A stretch of 10,969 bases of DNA from positions 1 to 10,969 of the forward strand of contig JBLHUT010000103.1 in assembly GCA_047629975.1 (NCBI GenBank). The letters run 5' to 3'. The notes beneath the pieces were generated by a model that worked only from the letters and a program-made list of their open reading frames with translations, ran no database searches and was not told the DNA's origin. Source of the stretch: JBLHUT01 sp047629975 (GTDB lineage Bacteria > Pseudomonadota > Alphaproteobacteria > Rhodobacterales > Rhodobacteraceae). Shown here one piece after another: positions 5,734-10,969 of this stretch. The translations under genes were made by a program, and so were the position numbers. Within the stretch, counting starts at the first letter, position 1, and every line of letters starts with the position of its first letter.

Positions 5734-7061
5734 AGACCGCAGCACTTTTTGCCATGGTTGCCGCCTTGTTTATCGGCACCGGGTTCGTGCAATCGTGGAA
5801 CACGGCCCTGTCGATTTTTAACATGGGTCTGATTTCTGCGATCCTTGCGCTTGGCGTGAATATGCAATGGGGCTTTGCTGGTCTGTTCAATGTCGGCGTT
5901 ATGGGGTTTGTGGCGCTTGGCGGGCTGGCAACGGTGTTGGTCACGATGCCTGCAACCCCCGGAGCGTTTGCCGCCGGAGGGATCGGCGTTGCGTTGTCGT
6001 TGGTGATCGGGGCTGCAACTGTCGCGTTGGCCATCATGGTCTCGAACCGCCTTGTTGCGGGGCGCAGACGCACGGTCGCTCTGCTTGCTGTCATTGTCGT
6101 GGGCTTTATCGCCTTTCGCTGGCTCTTTGATCCGTCACGCGATGCGATCGAGGGCGTTGATCCGGCGGCATTCGGTTATCTTGGCGGGCTTGACCTGCCT
6201 GAACGGTTTGGCTGGCTGCCGTTGGGCGGCGTGCTTGCCTCTATTCTCGCATGGCTGACGGGTGGCGTGATTGCCGCGGGGGCGGCATGGCTTGTGGGCA
6301 AAACCGCTCTCGGGTTGCGCTCGGATTACCTTGCCATTGCGACCTTGGGCATTGCCGAGATCATCATCGCCGTGATCAAGAACGAGGACTGGTTAAGCCG
6401 GGGGGTCAAGAATGTCGTCGGCCTGCCGCGTCCTGTCCCCTACGAAATCGACCTTCAGAACACGCCCGCCTTTGTCGACCGCATGACAAGCTACGGCCTT
6501 GATCCCGTGTCAGCCTCGGCAATCACGGTAAAGCTGGCGTATACCGGCTTGTTCAGTCTGGTCTTGTTGACATTTTTGTGGCTGGTGCAAATGGCGCTGA
6601 AATCTCCGTGGGGCCGGATGATGCGGGCCATCCGCGACAATGAAACAGCCGCCGAAGCGATGGGAAAAAACGTTACCCGCCGCCATTTGCAGATTTTCAT
6701 TCTCGGCTCGGCGATCTGCGGATTCGCCGGCGCCATGATGACAACCCTCGACGGACAATTCACGCCGGGATCATATCAGCCCTTACGGTTCACATTCCTC
6801 GTCTGGGTGATGGTGATCGTGGGCGGTTCCGGCAACAACTGGGGTGCGGTTCTGGGCGGGTTTCTGATCTGGTGGCTCTGGGTTCAGGTGGAACCGATCG
6901 GCGCCCTGTTGATGCAAGGGGTGACGTATCCGCTGGCGGACGGGTCCGGGCTGAAAACCCACCTGATTGACTCGGTCCAGCACATGCGATTGCTGACAAT
7001 GGGCCTGATACTACTGGCCGTGCTGCGGTTCAGCCCGCGGGGCCTCATTCCCGAACGTTAA
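5730..7061 (+). CDS. LivM-type ABC transporter permease
   Basis: A 443-residue inner-membrane permease, partner of the LivH-type subunit. The N-terminal half has ALGVNMQWGFAGLFNVG (40-56), the family's opening motif. LRSDYLAIATLGIAEII (196-212) and the coupling loop MRAIRDNETAAEAMGKN (298-314), which contacts the ATPases, are clear, as is GGSGNNWGAVLGGF (365-378). The C-terminus, LRFSPRGLIPER, is typical. Between about residues 75 and 190 the spacing between two conserved motifs is long. It holds a predicted helix pair, a charged GRRR loop (111-114) and a polar stretch (134-165), making this a long family member. The start overlaps the LivH-type stop (ATGA), with AGGGGAAA just upstream. It is the last gene of the operon. 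Confidence 0.92.
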   Translation: MKTAALFAMVAALFIGTGFVQSWNTALSIFNMGLISAILALGVNMQWGFAGLFNVGVMGFVALGGLATVLVTMPATPGAFAAGGIGVALSLVIGAATVALAIMVSNRLVAGRRRTVALLAVIVVGFIAFRWLFDPSRDAIEGVDPAAFGYLGGLDLPERFGWLPLGGVLASILAWLTGGVIAAGAAWLVGKTALGLRSDYLAIATLGIAEIIIAVIKNEDWLSRGVKNVVGLPRPVPYEIDLQNTPAFVDRMTSYGLDPVSASAITVKLAYTGLFSLVLLTFLWLVQMALKSPWGRMMRAIRDNETAAEAMGKNVTRRHLQIFILGSAICGFAGAMMTTLDGQFTPGSYQPLRFTFLVWVMVIVGGSGNNWGAVLGGFLIWWLWVQVEPIGALLMQGVTYPLADGSGLKTHLIDSVQHMRLLTMGLILLAVLRFSPRGLIPER

Positions 7062-7117
7062 CGCGCAAAGACCTGCCACAACAAAAACCGACCACACCAG
7101 CCCGCAGCGTGCCGACC

Positions 7118-7137
7118 GCGCGGACGTCAGTCCGCGC
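7118..7137. terminator. Perfect GC-rich stem-loop in the convergent gap
   Basis: GCGCGGAC-GTCA-GTCCGCGC is a perfect 8-base-pair stem with a 4-base loop, 56 bases after the LivM-type stop. No T-run follows on either strand, so it is not a textbook intrinsic terminator. It may protect the 3' end of the importer mRNA or help to end transcription together with the second stem-loop at 7147-7174. Confidence 0.45.
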
Positions 7138-7146
7138 CACGCCCAA

Positions 7147-7174
7147 CTGTCAAACGCCTCAAGGCGCTTGGCAG
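7147..7174. terminator. Long imperfect stem-loop in the convergent gap, candidate bidirectional terminator
   Basis: CTGTCAAACGCC (7147-7158) pairs with GGCGCTTGGCAG (7163-7174) around the loop TCAA. This gives 12 positions with one G-T wobble and one A-C mismatch, which becomes a G-U wobble in the minus-strand RNA. It lies 85 bases after the importer's last stop and 31 bases beyond the carboxypeptidase stop on the other strand, so it could serve both converging operons. U-tracts are absent. The pairing is observed; terminator function is inferred. Confidence 0.45.
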
Positions 7175-7205
7175 GCGGGAGCCGTCCTTGATCAGTCGGG
7201 AGAGT

Positions 7206-8681
7206 TCAAGACGCGTGCATATCCGTGAACTTTTCTTCCAGATACTTCAGCAGTGGCTCCACCGACGGCGCCGCGCCCGTGGCTTTCGCCATCAACGCCA
7301 CCGGCTGGTAAAGCCCGCCGTGACGCTGCACATGCGCTCCCAGCCACGCAGTTGCCGGACCGGTCACCCCCATGGCCAGATCCTGATCCAGCGTTGGCAC
7401 AGCTTTGCGCAACGCCTCGTTCAGGCAAGCAGCATAAACATTGCCCAAACTGTAGGTCGGGAAATATCCGAAAAGCCCGCACGACCAATGCACATCCTGC
7501 AACACACCGTTACTTGGCCGATCGACTTTCACACTGAAATCCGCCTCGAATCGCGCATTCCATGCCTCTTGCAGGTCATCAACCTCAAGCGTGCCAGCGA
7601 TCATATCCCTTTCAAGATCATAGCGCAGCAAGACATGCAGATTGTAATGCACCTCGTCGGCTTCGGTGCGAATAAACCCGGTACGCACATTGTTCACGGC
7701 GCGGTAGAATGCGTCGGGTCCGTCAACGCCAAAGTCACCAAAGACATCCCGCATCTGCCCGTAAAGCCAGCCGGTAAACGCACGGCTGCGCCCTAGCTGG
7801 TTTTCGTAAATCCGGCTCTGGCTTTCGTGCACGCCCATGGACACGCCCCCCCCCAAAGGGGTCAACTGATACGCAGGGTCGATCTTTTGTTCATACGCCG
7901 CGTGTCCGACTTCGTGAATGGTCGAGTAAAAGCAATTGAACGGGTCTGCCGGATCGGTACGGGTGGTGATGCGCACATCACTGCCTGACCCCGACGAGAA
8001 CGGATGTACCGCCCGGTCGATCCTGCCACGCGACAGATCGTACCCGAACGTCACCGCAAGCTTTTCCGAAAGCGCCAGCTGCGCGGCCTCATCGAACGGG
8101 CCGGTCACGCGGCCTGCTTGCGCAGCCGCCCCCAGCACCTTTTCCCTGAGCGCCACAAGCCGCGGACGCAGCGCGTCGAACATCGCCGTCAGATCCGTCG
8201 AGGTCGCTCCGGGTTCATAATCATCAAGCAATGCATCATAAAGCGGCCCGTCACTGCACAGGGCCGCCGCCTCTTCGCGCTTGAGCGCCAGCACCTTTGC
8301 CAGCGCGGGGGAAAACGCGTCAAAATCCTCGTCCTCGCGCGCCTGTGCCCAGACGCCCTGTGTCAGGCTGGTAACGCGCGCCAACTCGGAGGCAAGCCGC
8401 GCGGGCACCTTCGAGGCACGGTCAAACGAACGCCGGATCGCGCGCACCTGTGCTTTTGCAACGTCGTCAGAAGCCTCTGCACGGTCCAGCCAGTCTGCGA
8501 TCCGCGGATCGGTGCGGCGCGCATGCAGCACCCCCTCCAACGCGGCCATCTCATCGCCGCGCTGCGTCGCAGACCCGCGCGGCATCATGGTTTCCTGATC
8601 CCAGCCAAGCCGCCCTAGCACCTGCGAAAGCGCCTCTGTCTCGCGCTGGAACGCCATCAGTTCGGAATATGCAGACGTCAT
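7206..8681 (-). CDS. M32 family metallocarboxypeptidase (Taq-type)
   Basis: A 491-residue cytoplasmic zinc carboxypeptidase of the Thermus aquaticus carboxypeptidase family, the usual length of about 500. It removes C-terminal residues from peptides. All family signatures are present: HPF (226-228), DVRITT (235-240), the zinc/catalytic HEVGH (256-260), HESQSR (285-290) containing the third zinc-ligand region, IRTEADEVHYNLHV (337-350) and GYFPTYSLGN (405-414). The N-terminal LGWDQETMMP (24-33) is also typical. The reading frame stays open upstream to about 8999, but ATG 8681 is chosen because homology-like sequence begins there (MTSAYSELMAFQRETEAL) and it overlaps the ctaA stop as ATGA. That overlap couples its translation to ctaA, although no biochemical link between the two is obvious. 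Confidence 0.94.
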   Translation of the reverse strand: MTSAYSELMAFQRETEALSQVLGRLGWDQETMMPRGSATQRGDEMAALEGVLHARRTDPRIADWLDRAEASDDVAKAQVRAIRRSFDRASKVPARLASELARVTSLTQGVWAQAREDEDFDAFSPALAKVLALKREEAAALCSDGPLYDALLDDYEPGATSTDLTAMFDALRPRLVALREKVLGAAAQAGRVTGPFDEAAQLALSEKLAVTFGYDLSRGRIDRAVHPFSSGSGSDVRITTRTDPADPFNCFYSTIHEVGHAAYEQKIDPAYQLTPLGGGVSMGVHESQSRIYENQLGRSRAFTGWLYGQMRDVFGDFGVDGPDAFYRAVNNVRTGFIRTEADEVHYNLHVLLRYDLERDMIAGTLEVDDLQEAWNARFEADFSVKVDRPSNGVLQDVHWSCGLFGYFPTYSLGNVYAACLNEALRKAVPTLDQDLAMGVTGPATAWLGAHVQRHGGLYQPVALMAKATGAAPSVEPLLKYLEEKFTDMHAS

Positions 8682-9841
8682 GCCATGCCCTCTCTCAATG
8701 AATTGGCCACCGGATAATGCGCCATGAACCGCGCCCGCAGCGCCAGCACCCACAAAATCACCGCAAGCCCCTGATGCGCAATCGCAACATGCCACGGCGC
8801 CCCCAACATGACCGTCACAACACCCAGCACCAACTGCGCCGTCAGCACAAGCGCCACCAGCCCGAATGCCTTGCGGGTCAAGCGGTGGCTGGACTTGCGC
8901 GCCACAATCCACACGTACAACCCGAACACAAACAGGACGTACCCTGCCATCCGGTGCATGAATTGCACAAGCCCCGGGTCCTCGAAGAAGTTCCGCCAAA
9001 CAGGTACCAGATCAAGTGCATGGGGCGGAAAAAACCCGCCCGCCATCAACGGCCAGTCACCATAGGTCCGGCCCGCATCAATGCCCGCCACCAGCGCCCC
9101 GAGCAAAATCTGCAAAAAAGCAAGACCGACAAAAACGCTTCCCAGTTGCACCAGACGCGCCTCGCGGCTGCGACGCGCCTGCATCAGATCACGCTCGCGG
9201 CGCCCCATTGCAAAGATGAACCAGGCAATCACCCCCAAAATGACAAACGCCAGCCCCAGATGCGTGGCCAGCCGGTAAGAGGCCACATCAAGCCGGTCGC
9301 CCGACAGCCCCGACGCCACCATCCACCAACCGATCGCCCCTTGCGCCCCGCCAAGCACCCCCAGCAGCAGCAACCGGCCCGTCCAGCCGGTCGGGATCTT
9401 GCGCGTCAACAGTAACCCGAAAAAGCCCACGGCCCAGACCAGCCCGATGACACGTCCCAATTGCCGGTGCCCCCATTCCCACCAGTAGATGAATTGGAAT
9501 TCTGACAGGCTCATGCCCTTGTTTTGCAACTGGTATTCGGGGATCGCGCGATAGCGGTCAAAGGCCACTGCCCAATCCTCGGCGTTCAACGGCGGGATCG
9601 CACCGGCAAACGGCGCCCATTCTGTGATCGACAGACCACTGTCGGTCAAACGCGTCAATCCGCCCACGGCGATCATCACAAAGACCAGCCCGAACAACAG
9701 CATCAACCACACACGGATCGCGCCGCGTGCACCGATGTTGGCGCGGTCGATCATGCCAGTTGCCGACGCGCTCTCGCGCGGGGTGGTTGCTTGGGGCGGC
9801 GCGGTGCCGACCTCTTCGAAAATGCTGCGCTTTGCGGCCAT
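8678..9841 (-). CDS. ctaA: Heme A synthase (CtaA/Cox15)
   Basis: A 387-residue inner-membrane protein that oxidises the C8 methyl group of heme O to a formyl group, making heme A for aa3-type cytochrome oxidase. About eight membrane helices are visible (near 41-61, 128-147, 154-175, 191-212, 229-251, 293-313, 324-344 and 350-370). Conserved histidines that should bind heme are H125 in WEWGHRQLGR, H194 in ATHLG, H296 in MHRMAG and H356 in AHQ. GGLTRLTDSGLSITEW (60-75) is the signature opening, and the long loop with EYQLQNKGMSL is typical of the Cox15-like alphaproteobacterial type. The N-terminal KRSIFEEVG is as I recall it for Rhodobacteraceae. The start ATG (9839-9841) has GGAG about 8 bases upstream. 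A 57-base gap containing a small GTTCA/TGAAC dyad (9858-9871) separates it from trmJ. Confidence 0.95.
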   Translation of the reverse strand: MAAKRSIFEEVGTAPPQATTPRESASATGMIDRANIGARGAIRVWLMLLFGLVFVMIAVGGLTRLTDSGLSITEWAPFAGAIPPLNAEDWAVAFDRYRAIPEYQLQNKGMSLSEFQFIYWWEWGHRQLGRVIGLVWAVGFFGLLLTRKIPTGWTGRLLLLGVLGGAQGAIGWWMVASGLSGDRLDVASYRLATHLGLAFVILGVIAWFIFAMGRRERDLMQARRSREARLVQLGSVFVGLAFLQILLGALVAGIDAGRTYGDWPLMAGGFFPPHALDLVPVWRNFFEDPGLVQFMHRMAGYVLFVFGLYVWIVARKSSHRLTRKAFGLVALVLTAQLVLGVVTVMLGAPWHVAIAHQGLAVILWVLALRARFMAHYPVANSLREGMA

Positions 9842-9898
9842 CCGGCATGCTCCATTTGTTCAAGGCTGAACGTAGGTCGTCACCGCCCCTTCATCAAG

Positions 9899-10639
9899 CT
9901 ACTCGGAGGGCTTGCGCAGCAATTGCCGCAGCACGCCGTGCAACGTCTGCACGTCTGCGCGGGTCAGCGGCAAGCGCCCCCACATGTTGCGCAGCGCGAC
10001 CTTCATCCCCGGTCCCTTTGCGGGAGGAAAGAAGAATTTCGCCTCCTCCAGCCTGTCTTCGAAATGGTCCCCCAGTTTTTCGATCTCGATTTTCGAGGCG
10101 AAATCAACCCCTGCAAGTTCGAGCATCTGATCGGGAACCTCGGTCGTCTGGCGGCGCCACTCATACGCCGACAACAAAACACATTGGGCCAGATTGAGCG
10201 AAAAGAACTCCGGGTTGACAGGCACGGTGATGATCGCATTGGCCCGCGCCACATCGTCATTCTCAAGTCCTGCACGCTCTGGTCCGAACAAGAACGCCAC
10301 CCGTTTGCCAGTGGCCGCCATCGCGCGCGCCTGAATCATCGCCGCCTCGGGCGAGAACACAGGCTTGGACAATTCGCGCGCCCGTGCCGTGGTCGCAAAA
10401 ACATAGTCGCAATCACCGACCGCACCGGCCACGCTGTCGAAAATGCCCGCGTTGTCCAGCACCCGCCCCGCCCCACTGGCCAGCGCCACAGCGCGGCTGT
10501 TGGGCCAGCCGTCACGCGGCGACACCAAACGCATTCGCGACAGCCCGAAATTCCACATCGCGCGCGCCGCCCCACCGATATTCTCGCCCATCTGCGGGCG
10601 CACGAGGACGAAAGTAGGTTCTAGAATAGGCTCTTGCAT
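9899..10639 (-). CDS. trmJ: TrmJ-type tRNA/rRNA 2'-O-methyltransferase
   Basis: A 246-residue SPOUT-superfamily (TrmH/TrmJ family) enzyme that transfers a methyl group from S-adenosylmethionine to a ribose 2'-hydroxyl. TrmJ acts on nucleotide 32 of the tRNA anticodon loop. The three SPOUT motifs are present: LVRPQMGENIGGAARAMWNFGL (12-33), the knot segment FLFGPERAGLEN (116-127), and VPVNPEFFSLNLAQCVLLSAYEW (139-161). A charged C-terminal helical extension follows, as in TrmJ. ATG 10639 is preferred because the family sequence starts there. The frame stays open upstream for 42 codons, but that part is Arg/Pro-rich and unlike the family. The ribosome-binding site is modest (GGAAA about 5 bases upstream). 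It heads a minus-strand group with ctaA and the carboxypeptidase. The exact tRNA targets are inferred from the family. Confidence 0.92.
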   Translation of the reverse strand: MQEPILEPTFVLVRPQMGENIGGAARAMWNFGLSRMRLVSPRDGWPNSRAVALASGAGRVLDNAGIFDSVAGAVGDCDYVFATTARARELSKPVFSPEAAMIQARAMAATGKRVAFLFGPERAGLENDDVARANAIITVPVNPEFFSLNLAQCVLLSAYEWRRQTTEVPDQMLELAGVDFASKIEIEKLGDHFEDRLEEAKFFFPPAKGPGMKVALRNMWGRLPLTRADVQTLHGVLRQLLRKPSE

Positions 10640-10700
10640 GGGATTTCCGGCAATTGTTTCGTGCGCTCGTTTACGCGCAGGCGGCTTTGGGTGCAACCAC

Positions 10701-10748
10701 CGCTCCCGCACCGGACCGTGCCGATCGGTCGGGTTGAAAAAGGGAGCG
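10701..10748. repeat. Nested inverted repeat between trmJ and the thiE-like gene
   Basis: Outer arms CGCTCCC (10701-10707) and GGGAGCG (10742-10748) are perfect complements. Inside them ACCGGACCG (10710-10718) and CGGTCGGGT (10726-10734) pair at eight of nine positions around a 7-base centre. The whole 48 bases can fold as one extended stem with an asymmetric internal loop. It lies 61 bases upstream of trmJ and 81 bases upstream of the thiE-like gene, in the divergent promoter region. No sequence conserved in TPP riboswitches was found in it. It could be a regulatory RNA leader or an operator; neither is shown. Confidence 0.4.
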
Positions 10749-10775
10749 CGATATCCGGGCGACACCGATGGTCAA
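10748..10775 (-). promoter_or_regulatory. Possible promoter for trmJ
   Basis: On the minus strand TTGACC (10770-10775) is a good -35 match, followed after 16 bases by TATCGC (10748-10753), a weak -10 with three of six matches. Transcription would start near 10741 and place the inner part of the nested dyad in the trmJ leader. This is a weak candidate, given because no better promoter is visible in the gap. Confidence 0.25.
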
Positions 10776-10829
10776 GCCATCCAAAGCACGTTATAGCAGC
10801 GGTACGAAAAATAGAAACGGACCAGACAC

Positions 10830-10969
10830 ATGGCAGACATCGAACAGCCGCAGATCTATCTGATCACTCCCCCCGATTTCGAGCTGTCCAGCTTTCCTGA
10901 CAAACTGGCAGCGGTGCTTGGTGCGCACGACGTGGCTTGTGTCAGGCTTGCGCTTGCCACCAGCGACGC
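10830..10969 (+). CDS. thiE: Thiamine-phosphate synthase-like protein (5' end only)
   Basis: 46 complete codons before the window ends. The opening MADIEQPQIYLITPPDFEL, followed by LAAVLGAHDVACVRLALAT, fits the first beta strand (IYLIT) and the next helix and strand (VACVRL) of the ThiE TIM barrel. As I recall, Rhodobacteraceae proteins annotated as thiamine phosphate synthase start this way. ThiE joins hydroxymethylpyrimidine pyrophosphate and thiazole phosphate to make thiamine phosphate. The divergent ThiE-like branch in this group may not be the main biosynthetic enzyme, and catalytic residues are outside the window. The ATG has a weak purine-rich site (AAACGGA) upstream. The gene is divergent from trmJ across a 190-base gap that contains the nested dyad. 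Confidence 0.72.
   Translation, partial: MADIEQPQIYLITPPDFELSSFPDKLAAVLGAHDVACVRLALATSD

Noticed and set aside
4696..5745. Long minus-strand open frame of about 349 codons opposite the LivH-type permease gene.
   Set aside because: Its translation is rich in Arg, His, Gln and Asp with no family resemblance. The plus strand encodes an unmistakable permease with a proper start and coupled neighbours. GC-rich codon bias keeps the antisense frame open.
1570..7061. Urea (Urt) transporter identity for the importer.
   Set aside because: Urt operons usually run binding protein, two permeases, then two ATPases. Here the ATPases come first and no urease or nitrogen-stress genes are adjacent, so the substrate is left open.
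8682..8999. Upstream in-frame extension of the M32 carboxypeptidase (about 106 codons).
   Set aside because: It lies inside ctaA in another frame, is Gly/Ala/Cys-rich, and the family sequence begins exactly at the ATG overlapping the ctaA stop.
9524..10624. Plus-strand open frame of about 366 codons across the ctaA and trmJ genes.
   Set aside because: It crosses two confident minus-strand genes and the gap between them, and the product is Arg/His/Pro-rich and low in recognisable structure. It is an antisense shadow.
10640..10765. Upstream extension of trmJ by 42 codons.
   Set aside because: The added segment is rich in Arg and Pro, overlaps the dyad and promoter-like sequences, and does not resemble the start of TrmJ proteins.
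10640..10829. TPP riboswitch in front of the thiE-like gene.
   Set aside because: I looked for the conserved CUGAGA and the ACC...GAUCUGG...AAUGCCAGCG-type core and saw neither. The only structure is the nested dyad.

Overview
The window reads as an ordinary chromosomal segment of an alphaproteobacterium, most likely of the Rhodobacteraceae/Roseobacter group. That placement rests on recalled family resemblance (class II DAHP synthase N-terminus, CtaA and thiamine-phosphate-synthase-like N-terminus, TrmJ), GC-rich coding sequence and dense translationally coupled operons. No search was run. I see no tRNA, rRNA, insertion sequence, phage gene, CRISPR array or toxin-antitoxin pair.

Layout. (1) 1-138, minus: 5' end of a class II DAHP synthase gene, first step of the shikimate pathway, with a good sigma70-like promoter at 190-218. 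(2) 330-1346, plus, divergent from it: a GlxA/GbdR-type AraC regulator with a DJ-1/PfpI-like sensor domain. (3) 1570-7061, plus: a complete branched-chain-amino-acid-type (HAAT family) ABC importer operon. Its order is substrate-binding protein, LivG-type ATPase, LivF-type ATPase, a small secreted protein of unknown function, LivH-type permease, LivM-type permease. From the first ATPase onward every junction overlaps or is only a few bases. The binding-protein gene is separated from the rest by a strong hairpin. (4) 7062-7205: convergent gap with two stem-loops. (5) 10639 down to 7206, minus: trmJ (tRNA 2'-O-methyltransferase), ctaA (heme A synthase) and an M32 metallocarboxypeptidase whose start codon overlaps the ctaA stop. 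(6) 10830-10969, plus, divergent from trmJ: 5' end of a thiamine-phosphate-synthase-like gene.

How the parts may work together. The GlxA-type regulator lies just upstream of the importer in the same direction. Relatives such as GbdR and ArgR of Pseudomonas control uptake and catabolism of nitrogenous compounds, so it plausibly controls the importer, but the substrate cannot be read from sequence. Candidate operators are a perfect palindrome (219-233) abutting the DAHP synthase promoter and three inverted repeats in the 223-base gap before the binding-protein gene. The minus-strand genes look like housekeeping functions.

The least explained items are the small secreted cysteine-containing protein built into the importer operon, the clustered inverted repeats, and a nested dyad between trmJ and the thiE-like gene. 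I found no convincing evidence of a wholly new system.
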